A stretch of 64,000 nucleotides of DNA from Prinia subflava (Eukaryota > Chordata > Aves > Passeriformes > Cisticolidae): the NCBI RefSeq assembly GCF_021018805.1, contig NC_086249.1, positions 78,270,472 through 78,334,471 on the forward strand, in the 5' to 3' direction. The notes beneath the pieces are model-generated. The model worked only from the letters and a program-made list of their open reading frames with translations. It had not been told where the DNA came from and did not search any database. A program made the position numbers and the translations under genes. Of this stretch, positions 25,770 through 36,119 are shown piece after piece. Every line of letters starts with the position of its first letter. The stretch's first letter is position 1.

Positions 25770-27115
25770 TCAGGTATTTATATACCTTATACTTGATAGG
25801 TCCTCTCTCAAACATCTCTTGTCAAGGCTGAACAGGCCCAGTTCCCCCAGCTTTTCCTTGTGTAAGAGATGTTACATAAGAGATGCAGTCCCTTAATAAT
25901 TTTTGTTACTCTCCACTGGACACAGCAGTCCAGCTGTGCCTCACAGGGCTGAGCAGAGGGACAGGATCACCTCCCTCAACCTGCTGGCAGTGCTCTTCCT
26001 AATGCTCATGTTTTTGTTGAATTTTGGGTGGTTCTCATGTGCCCATCTCTCCGACTGGTCGAGGTCCTTCTGAAGGGCTGCACAGCACTCTGGGGTGTCG
26101 GCCACTCCTCCCAGCTTGGTGTCACCAGTGAATTTTCTGAGGAGGCATCTGCACCCATTTTCAAATCATTGATGAGTAAGTTAAACAACACTGGGCCCGG
26201 TACTGAACCTTGGGGGACTGCACTAGTGACAAGCACCTAACTCTGGCTCATCCACTGTGCCACTGATGACAGCCCTCTGGGATCTTCCATTCAGCCAGTT
26301 CTCAATCTGCCTCACTGTCCACTCACCCAGGCCACACTGCCTGAGTTTGCCTATGAGACTCTTGTGAGACACAGTGTCAGAAGTCAAGGTAGACAACATC
26401 CACTGCTCTTCCCTGACCCATCCAGGTGGTTGTTTCACTGCAGAAGGCAATGTCAAACAAGATTTACCTTCAGTGAAGCCATGCTGACTACTCCTGATCA
26501 CTTTCTTGCCATCTGTGTGGATTGGCCTCCAGAAACAGCCTCCAGAATCAGGCATTCCATCACCTTTCTAGTTATAAAGGTAGCAACGATGAGCCAGTAG
26601 TCCCCTGGGTGCTCCTTCTTGCTCTTGTTGAAGACTTGGGTGATTTTTGCTTTCTTCCAGTCCTCAGGCACCTGTCACCAGAACCTTTCAAAGATGATCC
26701 TGAGTGACCTCGCTATGGTGTTCTGCAGCTCTCCCAGCACTCATGGGTGCACCCCATCAGGGCCCATGATCTGTGTCTGTCAAGTTTGCCTAGGTATTCT
26801 CCAACCCAGTCCTGGTGGACCAAGGGAAAGTCTTCCCTCCAACATTCCTTTACCCTGGTCCCCTGGGTCAGAGACTCCTAAGGGCTGGACTGGTCAGTGA
26901 AGACCAATACAAAGAACATTTTCAGTATCTCTGACTTTTCTGTGTCCTCTGTTACCAGGGTCTGCCCGTCATTTAGTTACAGACCCATATTATCCTTTAC
27001 TTTGCTTGGTTACTGAGGCATTTCAAGAAACTGTCCTTGACAAGAAGTTTTCTTTGACATCCTTGGCCAGATTTAATTACAGATGGATTACTTTTCCTTT
27101 AGAGTCAAATGGACC
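25770..27115 (-). pseudogene. CR1 LINE fragment: 3' UTR side and decayed reverse transcriptase
   Basis: Read on the minus strand, the segment runs from the N-terminal linker of CR1 ORF2 (27115) through the reverse transcriptase to the 3' untranslated region (about 25770). Motifs seen are F-x-E-G-K-S-C-L near 26460, V-P-Q-G-S-V-x-G-P-V-L-F-N-L-L-I-N-D-L near 26170-26225, and the active-site region near 26110-26140. That region reads F-T-G-D instead of the F-A-D-D expected for CR1, and a frameshift precedes it, so the enzyme is dead. Plus-strand open frames in this interval are antisense shadows. The terminal octamer repeats of CR1 are not present at the 25.77-kb edge, so the 3' end has been lost or cannot be recognised. 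Confidence 0.85.
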
Positions 27116-27864
27116 AGGGGCTGCAGAATGAAAAAAGCTGTAAGAGTATGCCTACTCCTTTCTACCTTCTCATAAGGTACTCATGGTAAATTAGAGGGCA
27201 ATACTGATGAGCACCAAAAATTGATTAGAGCAGAAGGCTAATTGAGCATTATCAAATTCTGCTAGAAGTAAATCAAGGGCCAACGTTGTTGTCATCTTGA
27301 AAATTAAGTGAAGTGAATGTGTCGTAGATGTAAAGTCTAAGTGTTTGAGACAAAGGGATCATTACTATTAATGCCTGTCATTTATTTGGTGTACGTAGTG
27401 AAATATTTCTCTCAAGATGAGGGTCCCATTTATTTGGTGAGGTATAGATACAAATGAAAATCTAATTACTGATGTAAAGACATTTTGGGTTTAGGCCAAC
27501 AAGAATTCTGGGGGAAAAACTCACTCAAGTCCTAAAAATTTTACTCATGTGAGTAGTGCTGGAGACACTGAAGAGGTGATTCATCAACAGAAGGAATTAA
27601 GAGAAAAGTATCTGTAGAACTGAAGTATAATATAGAGAAAAGACAAGTTGAGGGTCATAAGCAAGAGGAAAAAACTGAGAGGCCTAAGAGACTTTTTTCA
27701 GAAAGAATCAGCCTTCTCCTTACCCACCATACACTCAAATCCTGAAAGGAAATATAACACGGCCTGTGTGTGGCCTACCCTTTGGGTGAATTCCTGTCAG
27801 CTGAACAGACTGATCTTTCAAACCATTCAGATCTCCACTGGGTTATGAATTCTAGAAACAAAGA
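27116..27864. other. Intergenic sequence between CR1 fragments
   Basis: AT-rich, with no recognised element. It may hold very old CR1 sequence below visual recognition. Confidence 0.4.
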
Positions 27865-28352
27865 ATAGCACAAATGAAAATGGACCCTTATGAGTCATCT
27901 CATAAGGGGTGGGTCGAGTACCTACCCTGCTCAAGACAGTGATGATTTCAAAGGTAGAGCAGAGTGATAGAGACTTGTCCAGCTGACTTGTAGATGTAAC
28001 GGTGTGTCTTTCTCATTACTTTCCTACAAATATTTTCCTTATACTCAGTGGGAAACTCCCTTCCTGAAGCACGTGTCCTTTGCCTCTGTTCTTTAGCTGT
28101 GCAACAACAAGGAACATGTGGACCCCTTTTCTCTATTTTGATAGTCGGAGGTGGTAAGGGAGTGCCTCCAAACTTATCTCTCCTCCAGATCTGCCAAGCC
28201 TAGTTCTCACAGCCTTTCTTTTTTTCTCACAAAACTTTGGACAGGATGATCTTTGGAAGTCCCTTCCAGTCTGGTCTGGTTTACGATTCCCTGTGACACA
28301 AGTGCTCCAGCCCCCTTGCTGAAGTCACACTGGTATATCCAAGTCTTTTTTT
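27865..28352 (-). mobile_element. Old CR1 LINE 3' UTR fragment, interrupted by a nested insertion
   Basis: The plus-strand words match minus-oriented CR1 3' UTR landmarks in order. They are a GAGTCATCTCATAAGG-type start near 27890, CTACCCTGCTCAAGACAG near 27925, GACTTGTCCAGCTGACTT near 27972, ATTTTCCTTATACTCAG near 28031, CTCCTCCAGATCTGCCAAGC near 28180, then AGTGCTCCAGCCCCCTTGCT near 28301. The order and spacing fit one element split at about 28233-28296 by a younger plus-strand CR1 stub. Divergence is high, so the copy is old. The outer boundaries are approximate. Confidence 0.6.
28233..28296 (+). mobile_element. Nested CR1 3' stub with candidate 5-bp target duplication
   Basis: A short 5'-truncated CR1 copy reads GGACAGGATGATCTTTGG, AAGTCCCTTCCAGTCTGG and ends ATTCCCTGTGA, the degenerate terminal octamer. 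It is flanked by CACAA on both sides (28228-28232 and 28297-28301), and the surrounding opposite-strand CR1 resumes after it. The order of events is therefore old minus-strand CR1 first, then this stub. Confidence 0.65.
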
Positions 28353-28686
28353 AACTCGTTATAAATTCATTTCAGTACAGTCATGTATATATACCTAACT
28401 CCTTGCAGCAAAAGGCTATGTGAGAATAAAGCCCCACAAAATACCACTTGTGAAAGTGAAAATGTAGTAATATTCTTGCATCAAAATTATACATGACATT
28501 GAGCAGAGAGACAGCAGCACAAAAGGAAAATAAAAAAAGGCTGGCTCACCTTTATTTCTCATGACTCCTGGAGCCTCTGCGAGAGAATGGTGAAATGTAC
28601 AAGCAAAGCCTGGTATGGAATTGGTACCTCCAAAAGTAGAAATAAATTCCTGACTTTTCTCTTAAAAAATACCCCAATTTGTTCAC
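28353..28686. other. Intergenic sequence between CR1 fragments
   Basis: AT-rich, with no feature recognised. Confidence 0.5.
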
Positions 28687-28940
28687 AGTATCACAGAATC
28701 ATCAAGGTTGGATGAAACCTTCAAGATCATCCAATCCAACCATCAACCCAGCAATACCTTATTCACCTTGAAAAACACATCCCCTACTGCCCCATTTAGA
28801 TGTCTCTGGAACAGTTCCAGAAACAGTGACTCCACCAACCCCCTAGCAACTTTTTCCAATGCCTAACTAGTCTTTCAGTGAAAAAAACCCCTAATATCTG
28901 TCCAATTTTTTCTAATATCTGTTCATGTTCAAGCTTGTTA
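28687..28940 (-). mobile_element. CR1 LINE 3' end (5'-truncated copy)
   Basis: The copy starts on the plus strand with the complement of the CR1 terminal repeat (TATCACAGAATCATC) and AAGGTTGGATGAAACCTTC. It continues through ATCATCCAATCCAACCATC and ends around TCATGTTCAAGCTTG. CTAATATCTGT occurs twice within 30 bases, a small internal duplication. About 250 bp is a usual length for a truncated CR1 insertion. Confidence 0.85.
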
Positions 28941-29689
28941 ACTGGGTGCTCATAGATAGAAAAATGATCAAAGGAGACTGCAATTGCATATATAAAGAGA
29001 GTATGTTGGGAAGGTGACTATTTCAAGCACTTGAAAGTCAGGAAATACTGTTTCCTGTAGTAACATTATCTCAGCCATGCTGTTGTGTATTTTATGACAT
29101 ATCTTATATTTCATCACACTTAAAGGTAAGACATATACTTACGAAGAAAAGCAGGAATATAAAAGACTGCACTAAGAAGGTAACCTTTTCCATATCCCAG
29201 TTTTTAAAAGCTTAAAAGGCTAACCTTAATGTGTGACTTATTTAAGTTTTTGTCCTTAATATCCAGTAAAAAAAGAAAAAGAAAGTAAAAGACAAAGTCA
29301 TTTTCCAAGTTTCAAACGTTTTTGCTGAAGATATAGACAGCAATTGTCTTCCTGTAAGTATACAGTTTTTGTAATTCTGTTAACAAAGAAATTTTCAGAA
29401 AATAACAATTTTAAGAAACAAAATCCCTACCAGGTGAAAATGACATACCCGATTTTATACAATCATATAAATTATATTGATAAATACTAAAATCCTTGCC
29501 ATTTTATTGGTATTGAAAACAATTTGCATTGATGGAGGAGATTCAGAGATATGTGATGCAACACAAGCATTCTGTGAGTACCTTAAAAAACTAAAACAAT
29601 CAAATTCACAAAAAATTTCATTTAGATTGACAGACCACAACCTAAGTCATGAATAGAATAGACAGAGATGTAATTAGGAAAGAGATAAA
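28941..29689. other. AT-rich intergenic sequence
   Basis: No feature was recognised. Purine-rich A/G runs occur near 29268-29300. Confidence 0.5.
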
Positions 29690-30200
29690 AGTTAGTAGCC
29701 TAACAGAGAGTCAAGGTGGCTTTGTATAAAAAAAGTCATGTCACAAAAATCTTGTACTAATTGTCTGATGTGGTTTCAATCCTGATATTTGACCAACATC
29801 ACTGAATTTTTGAAGTAGACTTCTAAAATATTTTCCTGTATGCATTATACATAGTAAATTCATTAAACACTTAGAAAGTGAGGTATCAGAAAAAGTTATT
29901 ATAGACAGAGAATAAATAATTTGATAATTCAAATACTGAAAGGAGCTGCAACAGGATTATTCTTGACCCAAGACCTCTTACATGTTTTTACTATTTATCT
30001 GGAAATAAATAAAAAGATCTTGCCGGTGAAGCCTGCAGATAATCTCAGCTTCTGTGGCATTTAGAATAACAAAGAGAAATTCTACCAAGAGATATATATT
30101 ATACATTCAGGCTCACTAACTCAGCATTAATGCTTTTCAGTTAAATGAAAGGTGACACATTTGGGAAAACTGAAAGGTAGTTCACATTTTCAAGATCAGG
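29690..30200 (+). pseudogene. Ancient CR1-type reverse transcriptase relic
   Basis: The plus strand, read with several frameshifts and stops, retains the outline of a CR1 reverse transcriptase. Near 29710 is Q-G-G-F-V followed by K-K-S-C-H-K-N-L-V, matching the finger motif. Near 29815 is S-R-L-L-K-Y-F-P-V. Near 29945-30005 is a G-x-x-x-G...F-x-x-x-L-E stretch, and near 30015 K-P-A-D-N-L-S-F-C-G, the remnant of the active-site F-A-D-D-T-K-L-x-G. The similarity is weak but collinear, so I treat this as a much older copy than its neighbours. The long minus-strand frame further on (30293-30724) has no family resemblance. Confidence 0.5.
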
Positions 30201-30938
30201 GAGTCTTTTCTAAAAACGGGGGAAAAACCAAACTCCACTATAAATCAGTGCATTGAAGAAGGACATGCTGGGCAAAGTGGAGAACCTGCTAATTATGAAG
30301 TCTTACAAGACTGACATAGCCTTAAGAAGTGAAAGCAGAGGAATCTTGATTTCTCCTGCTTGTAGATTAAATATTGAAAAAACTGACTCCAGTACGTATT
30401 TTCCACTTCAGAAATAGATGAAAAGGAAATAACAATAATGACTGACAGTTTAGAATATCTAGTATATGAAGGTTGCCTTAAGAAGCTTAGTAGAAAGGGG
30501 GTTTGGCCTAGACAGTCAATGTTCAGGTATTTAAACATAAAATTTATAAGCTTAGATGAGTATGGAACATTCTTATGCCTCACAGATTTTTTTTTGTTGT
30601 AAGTATAAATTTGTAATTTGAGTATTGGACTTCTGTTCTTGTCTGACAAGCCAGTACTTTCTACCATGTGCTGTTGAAGCCTGAGAACAGAATGACAAAT
30701 AAAGGTTTCAGAGGATGAAACCACTTGTAGACAGGGGGGGAGATTGAATTTGTTTTGAGTTTTTTCTTTTTCTTTCTCAAATTTTCTAGTTTCATGCTTT
30801 CACTAGTCATCATACTATGTAAAAAACTGTTGTATAAGAACAAGACCTGTTAGTGGACTATAGTGAGTGACTGATATACTTACTTTTCTTTGGAACAGGT
30901 TGAGCAGTTTTTATTGGTTGTGTTGTCCTTGGATTTAG
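30201..30938. other. AT-rich intergenic sequence
   Basis: May contain a further decayed 3' part of the preceding LINE relic, which I cannot demonstrate. The 143-codon minus-strand frame here reads across homopolymers and shows no domain. Confidence 0.4.
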
Positions 30939-31065
30939 TTGTGGTGGGGTTTTTGGTTTTGTGATTTTAATGTTTTTTGTTGTTGTTTGGGTTTGGTTAG
31001 GTTTGTGTGTTTGTTTGGGGGGGTTGTTTTTGTTTGGTTTGGTTTTTGTGGGGTTTTTTTGTCAT
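30939..31065. repeat. GT-rich low-complexity tract with TTTGG words
   Basis: The plus strand is nearly all G and T, with repeated GTTTGG and TTTTTG words and a seven-G run near 31017. It is a degenerate, strand-inverted counterpart of the AAACC array at 33.6 kb. The Gly/Phe/Trp/Val-rich open frames crossing it are composition artefacts. Confidence 0.75.
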
Positions 31066-32516
31066 TGTTGCCTATTAGCAATGATCAATCAGAAGAGAGT
31101 TCTACATGTTTTTGTTCATAAGAGTTCTTCTAATATCTTGAATAGGATAGTCTTTAGTGAAATGCAAAAATTTTGTCACCCTTGATACTCTGGAGTTCAA
31201 ATGTGTTGAAATCCAAGCGACAAGTCTATTAGGATTGAACAGTAGAATATGGAAGAAATAAACTTAAAATGTACATTTGAATATTTTTCTGATTCTTATT
31301 TCAATATTACAGATTTGTACAAATTTACAGCTATGACAGTTGGATGTCCTTTTTATTTTTTCCATTGTTCAAATTTTCTGTTTAAATTTTTAGCTTTAAA
31401 ATAGTTTAGCCAGCTCAGGAGACACTCTTTAATTCAAAGAAAACTACGAAAATGATTGAACAGTATTATGAAATGGAATGAAAGGAAATAAGTATTAAGG
31501 GGTGAAGGAGGTGTTATTGATGTGGAAAATGAAATGGAGACCCTCTTCCAAAGACTTCTTAAAAGAAATGTCCTTACAGCGCCTTCCTGCCATTTCCCCT
31601 TTTCCCCAAAGATTTTGTAGGTAAAACCTTGTATTGCAGGTGTTTTTCTACCCATGAAATATTCATCAGCTCTGAAGTCTTCACTTAAAGGAAAGAGCCA
31701 ATAAAAGAAAAATACTTTGGATATTCTTAGAGGAAGAAAATTAGTGTGGTCTAACTTCAAAAATTAAGTGCGTTTGAGTCTTTAATATATTAGTTCTCTC
31801 CCTATAAATCTGTAGCTAATGATTTAATGTGTAACATGAAAATCATGTTGGATTTATATTCAGTTCCATTAGGAATATGACTTTTGCTCATTTGGAGCAA
31901 CATGGGTACTATTTTTTTTTCATGAAATGGGCCAATCAAAATAGAGTAGCTTCTGAATTGTAAGGGACAATGACTGATGGCAATTTTAGAAACAGTCTGT
32001 CAGGGAATTGGTGAATTTAGTCCATTTGAAATGGATTAAAATTTTGTGTAAAAAATCTTGTGTGAAACCTTTGCCTACTGATGGAACATGGAGCCAGATA
32101 GGTTGAAAAGTACCAAATGTTTTTTATTCATCTTCATTGTTGTCAAAATCATAACGATTTTAAATAAAACAAAATGATTGTCATATTTATAAAATGTGTT
32201 TATTTAATTGAAAGTGATTGCCTTTTGAAGTATCTCTAATAGATGATTAAAAACAAAGTCAAATATTTTTATTTTAACTCATCGTGTGAGATCCAGTGCA
32301 AGCTTTATTTGATGTCCAAAAAACCCCTTCTTCTTAGATCACACAAACCATGAAAATTTTCTCCCTCTTTGATGCTTTTCAGGACTACCAATAAACAAAA
32401 ATATTCCTTCACAAAATTGTGCTGAGTACCTTTTATTTCCTTGGGTGTCAGTTTCAAGAGTGGCATCAGACTTAGAAATTAATACATGGAGGCTATAACT
32501 GCATCTTCTTTTGTCA
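31066..32516. other. AT-rich intergenic sequence
   Basis: A 108-codon minus-strand frame (31434-31760) is open but unrecognised. No transposon was identified. Confidence 0.5.
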
Positions 32517-32650
32517 TAGAATCACAGAATATCCTGAGTTGGAAGGGATCTACAAGGATCACAGTGTCCAAGTGAATGGCTTGTATGGAGATTAAACACA
32601 TGACCTTGGCAATAATAACCCTGTGCTCTGACCAACTCATCACACCTCCT
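32517..32650 (-). mobile_element. tRNA-Ile-derived, CR1-tailed SINE (TguSINE1-like)
   Basis: On the minus strand, 32650 to 32577 aligns base-for-base in length (74 nt) with the complement of a vertebrate tRNA-Ile gene. It keeps words such as GACCTTGGC and GCTCTGACCAACT (plus strand), with scattered substitutions. The adjoining 32576 to 32517 is a CR1 3' tail, with GAGTTGGAAGGGATCTACAA and the terminal repeat ATAGAATCACAGAAT. This head-tail structure is that of the passerine SINE family mobilised by CR1 enzymes. It is not a functional tRNA: the anticodon loop and acceptor positions are mutated. Confidence 0.75.
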
Positions 32651-32661
32651 CCAAGAGTATC

Positions 32662-33119
32662 ACCGCGGAGCCTGACCAGTAAGAGGGAGACTCGGGACAC
32701 AGTTCTAGGTTCAGAGCAGGGCCGGAAGCAGGAAGACCTGGGTTTATTTACAAAAAACACTTTTATACATTTCCTATGATGCCCATGGATTGGAGGATGG
32801 AATTCCCACCTCCCAATCCACACTGGTCAAGCTAACTGTCAATCACCTTTCTCCGCCCAACTAGAAATATGTAAACAATGAAAGACAGTTAGCAAAACAT
32901 GGCCAGTGTTTACATTAACAAGCGTGAGAGACTGCACGTCTCTGCTTCAACACGAACACTCGGCAAACTAAGAAAAACCTCATGGCAACACAAGAGCTTC
33001 CTTTTCTCTAATGGACACAATTGGGAAATTGTGGCCCAAGTCAAGTCAGGTTGCCAAGACATGGGTGGTGACAAGGAAGCAGAAGTACGGGGCCTGTATG
33101 CAGGTGATCATCCCTCACA
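32662..33119 (-). mobile_element. Solo LTR of an avian endogenous retrovirus
   Basis: Read on the minus strand, the segment opens with TGTGAGGGATGATCACC, has ATTGG (CCAAT-type) boxes and then TATAAAA near 32773. AATAAA follows near 32746, then a GC-richer U5-like stretch ending near CCGCGGTGATACTC. Promoter and polyadenylation signals about 20 nt apart are a hallmark of LTRs. No retroviral gene flanks it, so it is a solo LTR left by recombination. The 3' edge is uncertain by about 15 bases, because a clean CA end and target duplication are not visible. Open frames within it are not coding. Confidence 0.6.
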
Positions 33120-33558
33120 GGTAAAACTATGAAAGATCCTTCCAAGTTTGAAGGAAGGCAGGACTAGAGATTCCTTACCTGAAGAACAGTGAGTAATGGG
33201 GACCAGAGCCTTGCAGCGGTATCTAAATGGGCTACTTCAGAACTTCTTAGGTTTTAACCTGGAGAAGATGACACAAGACATGTAAGTTGGGAACATGAAG
33301 ATAGCTTTCAGGGAAAACAAGGTCACATTTCCCACTGAATTGTCTGGGATTGCTTCCACATAATTTCTTTCACTGAGCTCTTTTGAGAAAATTAGCTAAT
33401 CTAGTACAGATTATCAAATTCATTTTGTTAAGACCCTTTATGAAATGGTACATGTATTTTCATAAACTAGAAATGAATGAGAATCATGAAAGTGACCACT
33501 GTAAAACTTAATCACAGTACAAATGTATGGCAACTGAAAAAAGAGGAAAAGCTCAGTT
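33120..33558. other. Intergenic sequence
   Basis: Nothing recognised between the LTR and the simple-repeat array. Confidence 0.5.
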
Positions 33559-33715
33559 AAAACCAAACCAAACCAAGCCAAACCAAACCAAACCAAACCA
33601 AACCAAACCAAACCAAACCAAACCAAACCAAACCAAACCAAACCAAACCAAACCAAACCAAACCAAACCAAACCAAACCAAAACAAAACAAAACAAAACA
33701 AAACAAAACAAAACA
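33559..33715. repeat. Compound pentanucleotide array (AAACC)n then (AAAAC)n
   Basis: About 24 units of AAACC, with a single AAGCC variant near the left end, run to about 33680. They switch sharply to about seven units of AAAAC ending at 33715. The AAACC block is nearly perfect, which points to recent expansion. The repetitive open frames on both strands (Thr/Lys/Pro/Asn/Gln on plus; Trp/Phe/Gly/Leu/Val on minus) are artefacts of the period-5 repeat. Confidence 0.95.
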
Positions 33716-36119
33716 TAATAATTTAATTCTCATATAATTTTGAAACCACCTCTGTTTACTTTTGAAACCACAGTTTTGCTGTTGAACACTGAATTGATGC
33801 CAAGGGGTCAGGCTGAGCCACCTGTTCAGTGCTGCATTTTTTGCAGAACAACCAGAAAATCATCTCACACAGATGAATGAAGTGTATGAGGTGTTTGAAA
33901 GGCAGTTCCCCTGGAACACCTCAGTGACATTTGTCCATCACCCTGTCATCACTTTGGTCATCAGATTTAATATTTCTTTATGCTGTTTGTAATGAGTATT
34001 AAAATATCAACATGAAAACAACAAAAAAAATCTCATTTCTTCAATAATGTGCTAAGATCCTTAGGTAATCTGTGAGATGTTTTCAATCTGTTTTAAGCTT
34101 GCCCTTTCCATATTGTTGAATATCTGAGAACAAAGGCTTGCTGGAAGGAAAATAATACTGAATTTAGTCAGAATATAAAATTACATGAGTAGGTGGAGAC
34201 AATCCCCAAGATAATATTTTGCCAAAATACACACTGCTGTGTGTAATCTGCTTGTAAATTCTATTTTGGTTGACCATTAAGGCAGGAACCTTTTGTTTAT
34301 CAAATGTTGGTCAGGTTAGATATGAGAACTCTTCAGGTCAGCATGATATTCCCATTCTTCTTGCTAAATATAGAGAAAGCCTCAAAGACACTTTCAATAG
34401 ACAGTTGCCTTCAAAGCATTTCAGTTCAGTGAAGGGACTACCACCCACTCCTCTGTTAAACTAGAAGCTTTGATTTTCAATATTTTATTTTGGAAAGGTG
34501 CTTTAATCTATCTTTGTGTAAAAATATTTAAACAAAAACCACTTCAACTTGACTCAGAAATGTGATTCAGTTTTAAATATTAATTATGGATATAGCTCTC
34601 TAGCTTTAGTAAATTGTAATTTTTCATTAACTGAGGAAATTTTGAGAGAATAGGCTGAAACTTTCCCATTTTTTCAGACCTTTTAGAAGTAATTGAGAGA
34701 TCCTTGCCATCTTGTCTATAAGGCATTCAAATCTCCAGCCACAAACAGTAGGCTTTGCCATGACTTCTGCTGAGTTGCAGGAGACAGCAAATTCATGTAA
34801 CAGAGCTTGCTGCCTTCTAGGACTTTCAGTTGTCTTTGAAAAACAGGAAAAAAATAACCTGTTCATTTGTTTTACTGAAATCACACTATTTAATTATTTA
34901 TGACACCGCTCTTCTCTTCCCCAACTCCTCTCCTCCTCACTGGAGACAGTGCCTGGGACCCTGCCCATGCCACCACCTCGTGGCTGAGATTTGGTAGCTC
35001 TCTGTGGAGGGCAAGCAGCACCTGCTACAGACAGTCCTCAGCCCATTGCAGTGGAGTCTGGATCTCTTCTGTCCTGGGACACAGCTAAACCTCTCAAGGA
35101 GACAGGAAGATGTGCTTGGGGTGATGGGGAGGTCCCAGCCTGGCCATTAGGAACAGAGATTCCTACATGTAAGCCATTAGGCTGCCTGAGCCCAGGCAAG
35201 GTTTTGGCTTGGAGCTGAAGCTTTTGAATACCACAGCAAAGGTTCTCAGCCAAATATTTCTGCCATGCATGACCTGAGTAAGTTTTAGTCTCACCAAAAA
35301 TTTGCAGACGAAAAGTAACACAGTAAGACCCACATAAGAACATAAATGCCTGCCATTTGCAAATCCTTCAAAAGTGACATAAGAAGCCTTTGATGGAAAT
35401 TATTGTGAATTACTACAAAAAAAAGTAAATTTATAGTAGTGAAAATTTATTGCTGTGGGAAAACTACAGGATTAAAAACAGAAAATAAGAAAAAGATCAG
35501 TACAAAACCAACAAACCTTCCTTTATTCATGTAATGCTACTTAAAAATAATCCATATTTTACACTACATCCAATAAAATTATGCTTTCAATGGATGTCTT
35601 TGTAACTATGCATCTTGGTAGACACTAGGAAAATGAAGTCTGTTACTAAGATATACCCCACTTAAAAACACTCCCCCCCAAAAAAATCCCCCAAACCAAC
35701 CCAAACCCCACCAGTGGACCTTTTTTCTCCCCATTTCTTTTTTCTATGTTCTTCTATATTTTGTCAAGGTAAATTGTCCTCTGAATTTGCTGTGCGGGAT
35801 GTGCTCCTTTTCAGAAAAAGAGCATTCGTGTGTAGTGGATGATAAGGCAGAGCCCATGCAGCTATTTCATATAAAAAAAAAATCATGATTGTATAGCACC
35901 ACGATAGGCCTAGTATAGAAAGGGTTAGTATGTGTCATTAAAAGAATGAACAAGCTTTTGATTTTAATTGTAATTGTAATCCTCTCCACTGAAGCCTCAA
36001 ATGTATCGTTTGAAAACTAGTGGAGATGTGAGTTTTCACTGCAGCCACTTTATTTTGTGATACATTAAAAGGTGTAATCCAACTGAAATGCAAATCATTG
36101 TTCTTGAAAACAAATTACA
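33716..36119. other. Intergenic sequence with a GC-richer patch
   Basis: Mostly AT-rich. The part 34900-35260 is GC-richer and carries overlapping unrecognised frames on both strands, the longest 101 codons on minus. An A/C-rich low-complexity patch with CCCAAACC words lies at 35668-35713. No gene or element was identified. Confidence 0.45.

Noticed and set aside
26006..26900. Plus-strand open frames of 61-93 codons
   Set aside because: They are antisense shadows of the minus-strand CR1 reverse transcriptase and 3' region.
30293..30724. 143-codon minus-strand open frame
   Set aside because: No domain, no family resemblance and a poly-Lys stretch from a T run. It lies beside a LINE relic in AT-rich DNA.
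30939..31185. Hydrophobic Gly/Phe/Val-rich open frames that look like membrane peptides
   Set aside because: They come from a GT-rich low-complexity tract.
32577..32650. Functional tRNA-Ile gene on the minus strand
   Set aside because: The length matches, but several stem and anticodon-loop positions are changed and a CR1 tail is attached, so it is a SINE head.
33559..33715. Interstitial telomere repeat
   Set aside because: The unit is AAACC/GGTTT, five bases, and not the vertebrate TTAGGG.
33438..33718. Long repetitive open frames on both strands (Trp/Phe/Gly/Leu/Val and Thr/Lys/Pro/Asn/Gln periodic proteins)
   Set aside because: They are forced by the period-5 simple repeat, which gives a 5-residue protein repeat in any open frame.
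34900..35343. GC-richer open frames up to 101 codons as a possible exon
   Set aside because: Frames overlap on both strands without a domain, and no splice context singles one out.
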